From: CAVPDE01 sp963702565
Lineage (GTDB): Bacteria > Desulfobacterota > DSM-4660 > Desulfatiglandales > HGW-15
DNA length: 64,000 bases
Assembly (NCBI GenBank): GCA_963702565.1
Contig: CAVPDE010000014.1
Span: forward strand, 62,001-126,000
Direction of reading: 5' to 3'
The notes under the pieces are model-generated. The model was not told the origin of the DNA. It was given only the letters and a program-made list of their open reading frames with translations, and searched no databases. The translations under genes and the position numbers were made by a program. Positions 1-8,493 of the stretch are shown here, piece after piece; position 1 is the stretch's first letter; every line of letters begins with the position of its first letter.

Positions 1-857
1 AAAAGCTGGATCTGCTGGTTTCGGTGACTTTCAGCTGGTCCGACACGGCCTGGTTGTCCGATGTGGTGCTTCCTCTGTCCCCCTATCTCGAAAGGGAAAG
101 CGTCTTGGCGTCGAAGAACGGGTTGAAGCCCTATTTCTTTGTCCGCCACAGGGCGGCGGAGCCGCGCTTCGACACCCGGTCGGACTGGGAGATCATTTCC
201 GGTCTGGCCGGCCGGCTGGGACTGAACGCTCTCGCGTTCAAGTCCGCCGAAGAGGTGTGGAATTTTCAGCTGGAGGGCACAGGGGTGACGATGAAGGATT
301 TCGAAGCGACCGGCATGGTGACCCTGTCCAAGGACCCCAAATACCGCAAAGTGAGTGAACTCAAGTTCAATACACCTTCAGGGAAGATTGAAGTCCTCTC
401 GAAGAAGCTGGAAGTCGCGGGGCTTGCCTCCCTCAAACCCTATGAGCCGGCTCCAAAACCGGGAGACGGGCAATTTCGGATCACTTTCGGCCGGTGCCCG
501 GTTCACACTCAAGGGCACACGGTCAACAACACGATGCTCTCCAAGGAGATGCCCGAAAACGTGCTCTGGTTGAACACGAAGGTGGGACAAACCATGGGCA
601 TCGCAGACGGTGAAGAAGTGAAAATCACGGGCGGAAAGAATTCGGCAAGAATCAAGGTGAAGCTCACGGACCTGATCCATCCGGAAGCTGTGTTCATGGT
701 CCACGGATTCGGCCACACCCTGCCCGTGGAGAGCCGCGCGCTGGGTAAAGGGGTTTCAGACAATGCGCTCATGCCCGGGGGACTGGACCTCTGGGATCCG
801 GCAGGAGGGGGCGTGGCGATGCAGGAACATTTTGTGACGGTGAGGAAGATAAAGTAG
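1..857 (+). CDS. Molybdopterin oxidoreductase, PsrA/PhsA-like catalytic subunit (3' part only)
   Basis: The reading frame is already open at base 3, so the start lies outside the window and the GTG at 24 is internal. What remains is the end of the molybdopterin domain (a cofactor-loop stretch with SWSDTAWLSDVVLP) and the C-terminal dinucleotide-binding beta-barrel, with VHTQGHTVNN, LWLNTKVGQTMGI and VFMVHGFGH. The VFMVHGFGH block resembles thiosulfate and polysulfide reductase catalytic subunits of the DMSO reductase superfamily. These normally carry a Tat signal and one N-terminal [4Fe-4S] cluster, neither visible here. The gene converges on a ferredoxin/flavoprotein pair on the other strand that could supply electrons. 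The substrate cannot be decided from this fragment. Confidence 0.85.
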   Translation, partial: KLDLLVSVTFSWSDTAWLSDVVLPLSPYLERESVLASKNGLKPYFFVRHRAAEPRFDTRSDWEIISGLAGRLGLNALAFKSAEEVWNFQLEGTGVTMKDFEATGMVTLSKDPKYRKVSELKFNTPSGKIEVLSKKLEVAGLASLKPYEPAPKPGDGQFRITFGRCPVHTQGHTVNNTMLSKEMPENVLWLNTKVGQTMGIADGEEVKITGGKNSARIKVKLTDLIHPEAVFMVHGFGHTLPVESRALGKGVSDNALMPGGLDLWDPAGGGVAMQEHFVTVRKIK

Positions 858-883
858 GCACTTGTCGAAAAGGGACGCGGCTG

Positions 884-3028
884 TTATGAAGTCAGGAAGG
901 GTTCGGTCATACGTGCGGCTGCAGCCGCTCTTGCGCACTGAGGACAGAGGGTTCGTTCCAGCTCCACGCCCATAGAGAGGTCCGAACGTTCCTTCACGAG
1001 GTTGAGGTGCTTCGTGCTTGCATAGGGGGCACCGCACTGCTCGCACCTTTCCAGAGGAAGCTCGGAGTGAACCGTTCCGCAGAAAGCCACCTTTCTCAAA
1101 CTCCCCTCGTCTTTCACCTCGATGTTTCCGTGCGGGCAGGCGATGACGCAACTTCCGCAGCCGATGCACTTCTCCCGGGTGTTGGCGAAATCAAAGTAGG
1201 CCAGCCTGTTCGTGTCCCTGATCTGAGCTAGCCGCAAGGCATCGGCCCCCACCTCCGTGCAAACATACTGACAGAGCCCATCCCCCTGACAACGGTCGCA
1301 GCGAAGACACCGTTTTGCCTCGTTCAGTGCCATGTCGTCCGTGAGCCCAAGCTCCACCTGCTGAAAACTCGTGGACCCTTCTTCCAACGGGACCATCACG
1401 CTTTGTGATCGCTTCAGCTGCACCTTTTCAGAGGCCGTGAGAGCAAGGAAATCCACGTTTCCTCTGGAGACAGGTTCAAACCGGGGAAGAGGAGGTTCGG
1501 TGCCTGTCAGATAACAGTCCATGGAAACGGCGGCTCTTTTCCCCGCGGCTATAGCATCAATGGCAATCCGTGGACCGTAGACTCCGTCTCCTCCTGCAAA
1601 GATCCCCGGCAGGTTGGTCTCGCCCGTGACCAGGTCGGCCCTGATGGCTCCGCCCGGGGTGACCTCCAGGTCCATGAGCTTGGCAAAAGAGGAATCTGCA
1701 GACTGGCCAATGGCCAGAATGATATTGTCCGCCTCCATGGTCGTGAGCTCACAGGCATCATAAGTGGGATTGAATCGGCCCTGTGCGTCGAACACCGAAG
1801 TGCATCTCATGAATTCAACAGCCGTGAAACGACCGTTTTTCCCCACGAGGTGCCTGGGTCCCCAGGAGTGGTAGATCGTTATGCCCTCTGCCTGGGCATC
1901 GTGGACCTCGTGTTTCCAGGCAGGCATCTGCTCAGGGGTTTCGAGGCAAACCATGGACACTTGCTTGGGGCCGAGCCTCTTTACGGTGCGGGCGACATCC
2001 ACAGCTACGTTGCCGCCCCCGATCACGATCACCCTGTCCCCGAGCTTGGGTGGAACCCCGAGGATGGTCATCCGCAAGAGATCAATGCCGCCGAGCACGC
2101 CCTCCAGAGCTTCCCCCGGAACGTTCAACTTGCGGCTCAGGCTGAGACCGGTTGCGAAGTAGAAGGCTTTGAAGCCTTCCCTTTTTAGAGCGTCCAGAGT
2201 GAAGTCCTTGCCAAAGGACACTTGGGTCCTGATCTCCACGCCGAGATCCATGATGTTCTTGATTTCTCTGTCCAGGATCTCTTTGGGAAGCCTGTAAGCA
2301 GGAATACCGTAGCGCAGCATGCCCCCGGCATGAGGGAGCTTTTCGAAGACCGTGACCCCGTATCCCTTCAAGGCCAGGAAGTAAGCGGCGCTGAGGCCCG
2401 AAGGGCCTGCTCCCACAATCGCCACCTTTTCCGGTTTGGGAGGTGCAGCAGGAGGGCTCCGGTACCCGCCGTTGTCGGCTGCGATCCTTGCCGTGTAGGC
2501 CTTCATGAGCTGGATGCTGATCGGTTGATCCATCTGTCCCCTGACACAGGCCTCTTCACAGGGGTGAGGGCAGATCAAGCCGCAGGCCCAGGGAAACGGA
2601 ATGTCTTTGAGGATGACTTCCGTGGCCTCATCAAACCGGCCGTGACCGACAAGGGCCAGGAAGGTGGGGATGTCGATGTGAGCCGGGCAGGCGTTCTGGC
2701 AGGGCGCGGGGAGGTGTTGAAAGCAGGTGCCTGCGATGCATTTTTTTTCTTCCAGGTGATGAAAAAACTCCTCCTGCCTTTCTCTGAGCAGGGAGAGGAC
2801 CGGCATCCCTACCTGGTGCTTCGCATCACCATCAAGGGTTCCAGCAACGCCCTGGAGCGCCTGCAGGTGATCTCTCGTGCCTTTGCCTTCCCGAATCTCC
2901 GTGAGCAGGCGAAGGATGCGGGCCACAGAGCTGCGCTCTGGTCCCTGGTAATTCTCAATGCAGGGATAGAGGCTTTCGATGGCCCTGGAAATGAAACACC
3001 TGTTGTCCGGTCGTTCTCGGTCAACCAT
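884..3028 (-). CDS. FAD/NAD(P)-dependent oxidoreductase with iron-sulfur domains (GltD-like, NuoF-like N-terminus)
   Basis: This 714-residue protein is built in four parts. Residues about 20-110 resemble the C-terminal domain of NuoF/HydB (IREGKG, then KKCIAGTC). Residues about 110-175 carry the GltD-type double cluster (CQNACP and CGLICPHPCEEAC). The glutamate-synthase small-subunit fold follows, with an FAD loop (GAGPSGLSAA) and an NAD(P) loop (VIGGGNVAVDVA). The C-terminus has ferredoxin-type cysteines (CIGCGSCVIACP) and a final pair of CxxC motifs. In the NuoF-like part the usual SCGxCxPC ligands are absent. It probably passes electrons between NAD(P)H and the neighbouring ferredoxin (3117-3617), with which it shares strand and order. 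No GltB partner is present, so glutamate synthesis is unlikely. Confidence 0.85.
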   Translation of the reverse strand: MVDRERPDNRCFISRAIESLYPCIENYQGPERSSVARILRLLTEIREGKGTRDHLQALQGVAGTLDGDAKHQVGMPVLSLLRERQEEFFHHLEEKKCIAGTCFQHLPAPCQNACPAHIDIPTFLALVGHGRFDEATEVILKDIPFPWACGLICPHPCEEACVRGQMDQPISIQLMKAYTARIAADNGGYRSPPAAPPKPEKVAIVGAGPSGLSAAYFLALKGYGVTVFEKLPHAGGMLRYGIPAYRLPKEILDREIKNIMDLGVEIRTQVSFGKDFTLDALKREGFKAFYFATGLSLSRKLNVPGEALEGVLGGIDLLRMTILGVPPKLGDRVIVIGGGNVAVDVARTVKRLGPKQVSMVCLETPEQMPAWKHEVHDAQAEGITIYHSWGPRHLVGKNGRFTAVEFMRCTSVFDAQGRFNPTYDACELTTMEADNIILAIGQSADSSFAKLMDLEVTPGGAIRADLVTGETNLPGIFAGGDGVYGPRIAIDAIAAGKRAAVSMDCYLTGTEPPLPRFEPVSRGNVDFLALTASEKVQLKRSQSVMVPLEEGSTSFQQVELGLTDDMALNEAKRCLRCDRCQGDGLCQYVCTEVGADALRLAQIRDTNRLAYFDFANTREKCIGCGSCVIACPHGNIEVKDEGSLRKVAFCGTVHSELPLERCEQCGAPYASTKHLNLVKERSDLSMGVELERTLCPQCARAAAAARMTEPFLTS

Positions 3029-3116
3029 GGAATGAGGTTCCTAATGCAGGCTTGTGAGCGAAACCAAAGACGGTTTGAGCCCGGGACGAGTGGCAGGGAG
3101 CTTAATGAAAGCGCGG

Positions 3117-3617
3117 TTAAAGCTCAGCAACAGCCTTTGCGTACCGCTCCCTTCGCACATCTTGCATGTCTGCGGCTTTGTCGAAACGAAGACAATGGGC
3201 CGTGCAGATCGTGGCGCAGGCGGGTTTGAGGCCGGCGTCCACGCGCTCCATGCAGTAGTCGCACTTGACCACCTTTCCGGTTTCGGCATTCCACTGGGGA
3301 GCTCCCCAGGGGCAGGCGGACATGCAGCTCTTGCAGCCCACGCACAACGCAGGGTTCACGAAGACGATACCGTCCTTTGCCCGTTTTTGCATGGCCCCGG
3401 TGGGGCAGGCAACGACACACCAGGGATTCTCACAGTGAAAGCAGGGCATGAACACATAGGATGTGCGCGGTCGGCCCTCCACGAGCTTGGGCCCTACGGG
3501 AATGATGTCCGTGGGCTTAGGATCTGCCGTCAGACTCTTGTTGGTCTTGCAGGCCACCTTGCAGCTGTTGCATCCGATGCATTTCTTTTTGTCCTGATAG
3601 AGATAATAAACGCTCAT
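3117..3617 (-). CDS. 4Fe-4S dicluster ferredoxin, electron-transfer subunit of a molybdopterin oxidoreductase
   Basis: The product (about 166 residues) has the four-cluster pattern of DmsB/PsrB/HybA-type subunits: CIGCNSCKVAC near the start, then CFHCENPWCVVACP, CVGCKSCMSACPWG and CDYCMERV-x-C. These subunits carry electrons between a catalytic molybdopterin subunit and a membrane anchor or flavoprotein. The ATG at 3617 was preferred over an upstream in-frame ATG at 3650 because it follows a GGGGG element and begins directly on the ferredoxin fold. The flavoprotein gene follows 88 bases downstream on the same strand. No TM anchor gene of the NrfD type is next to it, so the complex may be soluble or completed elsewhere. 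Confidence 0.88.
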   Translation of the reverse strand: MSVYYLYQDKKKCIGCNSCKVACKTNKSLTADPKPTDIIPVGPKLVEGRPRTSYVFMPCFHCENPWCVVACPTGAMQKRAKDGIVFVNPALCVGCKSCMSACPWGAPQWNAETGKVVKCDYCMERVDAGLKPACATICTAHCLRFDKAADMQDVRRERYAKAVAEL

Positions 3618-3767
3618 TCCATTCCCCCAACGCAGGCCAATGGCGCCCACAAATTTTCTGAGCAGAGGCTCAGGTGTTCGGTTGTCTTGGAGGCAATTCT
3701 ATTACAGCGTTTTCAAGAAGGGAAGAGGCAAAAAAGATAGGCTCCGCTTTTTCGAGAAGGCCCGGTC

Positions 3768-4295
3768 CTAGACGATACCGTTGTGGTCATAGGCCCTCAG
3801 CATCCGGTGCATGCCTTTGAAATAGGGGAGATGACGCTTAACCCGGCCGAAGAAAATTCTTGCCAGGATGTAACACAGAAGAAAGAAAAAGAAATAATTG
3901 ATTTCCCATCCTATCCACGGGATTGGGAGAGCGATCTCCGCGAATCGTTCCTGCATCCAGGCCAGTGCAAAAAAGATCGGCCAGAGGGAGGCTGCGGAAA
4001 GCCCGAACTTGTTGAAAAAGAGGTGGCCGAATGCGTCGTTTCCCTCTTTATTGATGGCTCTGTAAGCCTTGTCGTCTCCCAGGTTAAGCGCCTCCTCGGA
4101 CAGGCGCTTCATCTTTTCGACGCGAGCATTGAGCTTGTCCAGATGTGCCTTGTTGATCCGAAAGACGATCGAAATCGTCAGCTCCCCTACCAGGACCGTC
4201 AGCAGAGCCAGCAAAAAGGTTCCCAGGTAATAGTCTACCAGAGGGTGGCCTGTCAGCCTGTAGAAGATGATAAGAATCGGGTCAAGGATCTGCAT
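3768..4295 (-). CDS. Small membrane protein of unknown function, next to a TauE-type transporter
   Basis: I do not recognise a named family with confidence. The 175-residue product has a hydrophobic segment at about residues 20-42 (a YYLGTFLLALLTVLVGEL stretch). A charged, probably coiled-coil region follows at about 48-85 (NKAHLDKLNARVEKMKRLSEE). Two further hydrophobic segments lie at about 98-115 and 125-148, and the tail is basic. This layout loosely recalls DUF106/TMCO1-type proteins, but that is only a resemblance. It lies downstream of the sulfite exporter-like gene on the same strand, separated by one dispersed repeat, and may be co-transcribed with it. Confidence 0.6.
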   Translation of the reverse strand: MQILDPILIIFYRLTGHPLVDYYLGTFLLALLTVLVGELTISIVFRINKAHLDKLNARVEKMKRLSEEALNLGDDKAYRAINKEGNDAFGHLFFNKFGLSAASLWPIFFALAWMQERFAEIALPIPWIGWEINYFFFFLLCYILARIFFGRVKRHLPYFKGMHRMLRAYDHNGIV

Positions 4296-4334
4296 CGCTC
4301 GCCTGCTTCAATAGGTTGTTGAGCCCATCCCCAC

Positions 4335-4380
4335 AAATCCCCTTAACCCCCCTTTACTAAAGGGGGGCGAGGGGGATTTT
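4335..4380. repeat. G/C palindromic dispersed repeat, copy 1
   Basis: An inverted repeat whose core is CCCCCCTTTACTAAAGGGGGG, flanked by AAATCCCC on the left and GGGGGATTTT on the right. Close relatives occur at 15213-15261 and 30194-30262, always between genes. The transcript could fold into a strong hairpin in either direction. Confidence 0.85.
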
Positions 4381-4436
4381 GAGTGGTTCAGAAAAAAGAC
4401 AATTCGACTACCATTTTCGTACGGGTTGTTCCAGAC

Positions 4437-5663
4437 CTACATTGGTACCCATTTCTGGCCAAAGAATCCCTGGCTGAAATATCCAAGTCCGACATAAATG
4501 GCCAGGACGATGAAGAGGATCTTCAGCCACTTGTCCGGGATGTACTTCTGGGTCCTCGGCCCGATCATGGACCCGATGAAAACTCCAACCAGCTGGATTC
4601 CGATAAGACCCCAGTCCATGCCTGCCTTCGCGACCGTGATGTAGCCGGTGATGCTGGTCAGCATGCTCACGAGCACTGCCATGGCCGAGGTGCCGGCCAC
4701 AACGTACATGGGGGCCCCGACAAGGGACGTCAGGTAGGGCACATAGAGGAAACCGCCGCCAACGCCGATAAAGGAAGAGATGGCCGCGATGACCAGACCT
4801 CCCACAAAGGCCCAGAGAGGGTTGAAGCTGAATTCCGAACCAAAAAAGGTGAAGGTCATGTTGGTGAGGCCGAACTTGCCGACCTTGATGCCCTGGGCGG
4901 TGATGTCCTTCTTTTCCTTCACGGCCTTCTCAAAGGCCTGGGCCGCCTGCTTGGCCGCTTTCTTTCCTGCTTGCCCTCTCGGGGTCAGTTCGTAGAGGAG
5001 CACGGCTCCGACCACGAACACGAAGACTCCGAACCAGCCCTGGTATTGCCTGAAGCTGATCTTGCCACCGGTCAGAATGGGGATGAACACGGCACCGGCA
5101 ATAGACCCAAGGGCGAGGGCAATACCCAGGGGCCACGCCAGGCGTTTTGTCCTCAGGTAATTGATGGTGCTGATCAGTCCGGAAAGACCCACCAGGAACT
5201 GGTTGGACGTACGGATGCTGTCGGTGAGGGTCTTATTCAGCATGGGATTGGTTTTTGAGAAGGTTTTGGCATAGTCCCCAAGACCGTAAACGGTGATATG
5301 CCCCACGCCTGCCATGATGCCGCCGAAAGCTCCGACAGTAGAGAAAATCCAGCCCACCCAAACGGCCCAGCACAAGGCCAGGATCCAGCTGATGTCCGGA
5401 GCGCCCGGAATCCCAAAAGCTCCTCTAGGGGCACTTGGGTCGATCAGCCCGGGTCCTTTTCCCACGGGATTCTTGGCCACAGCCTCCCCGAGTTTGCCGG
5501 GCAGCCCAAGCTTGTCTCCCACGAGCTTGACCTGCTCTTTAGGCTGCTCCTTGGGTTGCTCCTTGGCCTGGCCAAAGGCCGCGCCCACAGCGACCAGGGA
5601 AAAGACAAGGGCCAAAGCCACAGCCAAAAAGGCACGTTTTTGAAACTTCCATGTTTTTTGCAT
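4437..5663 (-). CDS. TauE/SafE-family sulfite/anion exporter
   Basis: This is a 408-residue membrane protein of the TauE/SafE (DUF81) family, which moves sulfite, sulfoacetate and similar anions across the inner membrane. An N-terminal hydrophobic segment with an AFGQA ending looks like a cleavable signal. A hydrophilic stretch with three KEQ-type repeats follows, then two membrane blocks of several helices. The second block has the family glycine motif (FIGVGGGFLYVPYL). A charged loop of about 60 residues separates the halves. This long form with an N-terminal extension is seen in sulfate- and sulfur-metabolising Desulfobacterota. Neighbouring PsrA-like and ferredoxin genes fit a sulfur-compound role, but the transported anion is not proven. 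Confidence 0.85.
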   Translation of the reverse strand: MQKTWKFQKRAFLAVALALVFSLVAVGAAFGQAKEQPKEQPKEQVKLVGDKLGLPGKLGEAVAKNPVGKGPGLIDPSAPRGAFGIPGAPDISWILALCWAVWVGWIFSTVGAFGGIMAGVGHITVYGLGDYAKTFSKTNPMLNKTLTDSIRTSNQFLVGLSGLISTINYLRTKRLAWPLGIALALGSIAGAVFIPILTGGKISFRQYQGWFGVFVFVVGAVLLYELTPRGQAGKKAAKQAAQAFEKAVKEKKDITAQGIKVGKFGLTNMTFTFFGSEFSFNPLWAFVGGLVIAAISSFIGVGGGFLYVPYLTSLVGAPMYVVAGTSAMAVLVSMLTSITGYITVAKAGMDWGLIGIQLVGVFIGSMIGPRTQKYIPDKWLKILFIVLAIYVGLGYFSQGFFGQKWVPM

Positions 5664-5877
5664 AGCTGCTCTCCTTGCTTTGAATAGTTACGAAATAAAT
5701 GTTGCGTTCTTCACGGAGCGCGACAAATCGGAAATCTCTTGAGGGTTTAAATGAAAAAGGCCAAGAAGCACGGTTTTTCTCAAGATGAAGCGCTTTCAGC
5801 CCTAGCGATCTAGTGGGAAATAAATAGAAAATAATTACTTGGCAAATGAAATCAAGGACGAAGGAGGTATTTTTTCG

Positions 5878-7698
5878 CTACGCCAGCGGCACCTTGTAAG
5901 GAGGCAGGGCCGGTGGTGTCGATTCTTCCTGGTCGTTAAACTCGGCCTTTAGACCGTATTTCTTGACTTTTCGGACCACGGTGGAGTGGTCGATGCTCAG
6001 CAGAAGCGCCGCCTCTCTTGTGGTTCCGCGGATGGCAAGCGCTTGAGAGAGGAGTTTTCTTTCCACGATTTCTCTGGCCTGGGCAAGGGCCACAATCCCC
6101 TTGACCTGGATCATGGAATGCTCCTCGGATTCCTGCTGGTACACGCTTGAAGGCAAGTGGTGAGGCTGAAGAATCTCTCCGTCGCTCGTGAGCACCATGC
6201 GCTCCACCACGTGCTGCAGTTCGCGCACATTGCCCGGCCACTGGTAGGTTTCCAGGATCTGAATGGCTTCCCGGGAAAACTTCTTGGACTGGTTGAACTT
6301 GTTGTTGTAGTGGCGCAGAAAATGCCAGGCCAGGGGAAAGATGTCTTCTCTTCGTTCCCTGAGAGGAGGGATTTTGATGGGCACGACGAAGAGCCTGTAG
6401 AACAGGTCCTCGCGGAATCTCCCTTCCTTCACCAGCTTGGGAAGGCTCCGGTTCGTGGCGGCAATGATGCGCACGTTGAGCTTGGTGGTTTTCACGCCTC
6501 CCACGCGCATGACCTCAAGGTTTTCAATCACCTTGAGGAGTTTCACCTGGCCGTTCAGGGGAATTTCGCTCACCTCGTCCAAGAAAAGCACTCCGCCGTT
6601 GGCCAGTTCGAAGAGCCCGGGCTTGCCTTCGCTCGTGGCGCCGGTGAAGGCTCCCTTCGCATAACCGAAGAGCTCGGATTCAAAGAGGGTCTCGGGAATG
6701 GCGCCGCAATTGACAGGGATAAAAGGCCCTTTTCTTCTGGAGCTGAGGCGATGGGTCAAACGGGCGAGCACTTCCTTTCCCGTGCCGCTTTCCCCTTCAA
6801 ACAGGATCAGGGAGTCCACCTGGGCAAGCCTTGCGACCATGTCCAGGATGCCGCGCATGATCCGGCTGCCCGTGACGATCTCCTGGCCGGTAATCTGAGA
6901 GATGCGGGCATCCTCCGGAGTCGAAAGATAGAGGGCCGTGAGGCGGGAGACCTCTTCCTTGAGCATCTGGAGCTCGGTGACATCGCGGATATTCACCACG
7001 ATGTAGCGGATCACGCCCTTGGATTCCACCGGAGTGGCTGTCACGTAGATCTCGTTCCCGTGTTTGAGCGTTGCCATGTTCGTGACGCTTTTTTTCAACT
7101 GGTGCACCAGGTGCACGGCTTCCTGGATCGTGTGAAGGCACACATGGGTTTCCCCGTCGAGCTCCTCGACCTTCTGGCCCAGAAGACTGTCTTCCTTGAG
7201 CCCTGTGATCCTGGCGTAACTACTGTTGACCCGGATGACTTTGTCGAGCTCAATCAGGATGACGCCGTCATGAAAGCTCTCGATGAGAGAACCCAGGGTT
7301 TTGTCCAGGTCCGGCGTTGCTGACAGGGCGTCGGCGATCGGAGGATCCTGCATGCCCTCCAGAAAGATGAACATCTCTCCGCCGAGGTCGTGGTCTGCGC
7401 GAAAGGGGGATCTGAAGACCGACACCTTCTGCTCGGCGCCGTTCTTCGTCTTCACGCTCTTTCCTGGAACGAGGAGGTTCACCTGAGAAAGGGCGTTTTG
7501 GCCCAGAAGATCCTCTGTGGGAACCCCGAGGATCTTCTCCGCGGTCTTGTTCACGAAGATCACGTGACCGTTCAGATCGGCGAGAAGAATCCCGCAAGGG
7601 GCTTCTGTGACGATCTCGGCCAGAGCCTGGTTCGAGAAGAGTTTGTCTGTTTCCATGGTCAGGAGCTTTCTGAACACGCTGAAGATCCCCTGTAACAT
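5878..7698 (-). CDS. PAS-domain sigma54-dependent transcriptional activator
   Basis: This 606-residue enhancer-binding protein begins with two PAS-like sensor segments (about residues 20-110 and 130-250). The AAA+ domain has Walker A GESGTGKE, the sigma54 contact loop GAFTGA, and Walker B GVLFLDE. The C-terminus is a Fis/TyrR-type helix-turn-helix (TTREAALLLSIDHSTVVRKV). There is no response-regulator receiver domain, so the PAS domains probably sense a ligand or redox state directly. Start choices are 7698 and an in-frame ATG at 7656. A terminator (7750-7785) separates it from the corrinoid operon upstream. Sigma54-type promoters at 10494 and 17939 make it the obvious local regulator, although this is inference from context. 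Confidence 0.92.
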   Translation of the reverse strand: MLQGIFSVFRKLLTMETDKLFSNQALAEIVTEAPCGILLADLNGHVIFVNKTAEKILGVPTEDLLGQNALSQVNLLVPGKSVKTKNGAEQKVSVFRSPFRADHDLGGEMFIFLEGMQDPPIADALSATPDLDKTLGSLIESFHDGVILIELDKVIRVNSSYARITGLKEDSLLGQKVEELDGETHVCLHTIQEAVHLVHQLKKSVTNMATLKHGNEIYVTATPVESKGVIRYIVVNIRDVTELQMLKEEVSRLTALYLSTPEDARISQITGQEIVTGSRIMRGILDMVARLAQVDSLILFEGESGTGKEVLARLTHRLSSRRKGPFIPVNCGAIPETLFESELFGYAKGAFTGATSEGKPGLFELANGGVLFLDEVSEIPLNGQVKLLKVIENLEVMRVGGVKTTKLNVRIIAATNRSLPKLVKEGRFREDLFYRLFVVPIKIPPLRERREDIFPLAWHFLRHYNNKFNQSKKFSREAIQILETYQWPGNVRELQHVVERMVLTSDGEILQPHHLPSSVYQQESEEHSMIQVKGIVALAQAREIVERKLLSQALAIRGTTREAALLLSIDHSTVVRKVKKYGLKAEFNDQEESTPPALPPYKVPLA

Positions 7699-7749
7699 AT
7701 CAGATCAAAATGAAAATTCAAACTTCTACGTGGAAGGGCGCTTTTCGCC

Positions 7750-7785
7750 AAAAAAAAGAGGGCAGCACGGCCCTGTGCTGCCCTC
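7750..7785 (-). terminator. Rho-independent terminator of the corrinoid methyltransferase operon
   Basis: Read on the minus strand, an 11-bp perfect stem (GAGGGCAGCAC paired with GTGCTGCCCTC) with a 6-base loop is followed by eight T residues. It lies 42 bases after the stop of the corrinoid protein gene and before the sigma54 activator, so the activator is probably transcribed from its own promoter. Confidence 0.93.
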
Positions 7786-7826
7786 CAAACCCCTTGGATC
7801 GAAAAAGCGCAAATTCAGGAATAGCC

Positions 7827-8471
7827 CTAGTTCGCTATCCCCAGAAGCCTTTTGATTTTCTTCACGCCGTCTGCCGCGTCCTTGGCCCAGGCATCAGCGC
7901 CGCATTTTTCTTCCACGAACTTGGGCGTGAGGGCGGCACCGCCGCAGATCACTTTGATTTTGCTCGCAATATCGCTCGACTTGAGCGCCTTGACCGTCTC
8001 CTCCACATAGGGGTCGCCGGTGGTGAGCAGGGAAGAGAGGCCCACGACAACGGCATTGTGGGCCCTAGCTCCGTCAACGAACTTCTGGGCCGGAACGTTT
8101 TCGCCCAGGTCCACGATCTTGAACCCGGAGCTCTCCAGCAGGAGCTTAACCAGGTTCTTGCCGATGTCGTGAAGGTCGCCGAAAACGGTTCCGATCACCA
8201 CGGTGCCCAAACTCATGTCGCTCTCTTTCTTGATCAGGGGTTTGAGCAGGTCGACGCAGGCCTGCATGGACTTTGCGGCGATCATCATTTCAGGGACAAA
8301 TATCTCCTTTTTCTCAAAGCGGCTGCCGACCACGCTGAGCGCGGGGATCAGATAGGAGTTGATGACCATCTCAGGATCAATGCCCTCGGAGATGACTTTC
8401 TGGGTGATGTCCACCGCGTCTTTTCGTTTTCCAAGAATCACCGCCTGTTTCAAGGCTTCCAGATCTGCCAT
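7827..8471 (-). CDS. Corrinoid (B12-binding) methyltransferase protein, MtaC/MtbC type
   Basis: The 214-residue protein has the helical cap domain (residues about 1-85) and the Rossmann-like cobalamin domain of small corrinoid proteins. The base-off/His-on motif is present as GDLHDIGKN (DxHxxG), followed by GLSSLLTT and the ICGGAALT loop. Such proteins carry the methyl group between a substrate-specific methyltransferase and a methyl-acceptor methyltransferase. Both partner types lie directly upstream on the same strand, 22 bases away. The start at 8471 has a strong GGAGGAG site. Oxidised Co(II) corrinoid normally needs ATP-dependent reactivation, which the ASKHA protein at 18270 could provide. 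Confidence 0.93.
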   Translation of the reverse strand: MADLEALKQAVILGKRKDAVDITQKVISEGIDPEMVINSYLIPALSVVGSRFEKKEIFVPEMMIAAKSMQACVDLLKPLIKKESDMSLGTVVIGTVFGDLHDIGKNLVKLLLESSGFKIVDLGENVPAQKFVDGARAHNAVVVGLSSLLTTGDPYVEETVKALKSSDIASKIKVICGGAALTPKFVEEKCGADAWAKDAADGVKKIKRLLGIAN

Positions 8472-8493
8472 TGTGTTGTCTCCTCCATTTAGA

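Noticed and set aside
884..3028. Glutamate synthase small subunit
   Set aside because: The core is GltD-like, but there is no GltB gene and extra NuoF-like and ferredoxin domains are fused.
2222..3229. Open frame of 335 codons on the plus strand
   Set aside because: It lies opposite the flavin/iron-sulfur oxidoreductase and has no family motifs; it is an antisense shadow in GC-rich coding DNA.
6157..7323. Open frame of 388 codons on the plus strand
   Set aside because: Fully antisense to the sigma54 activator, which has all expected motifs.
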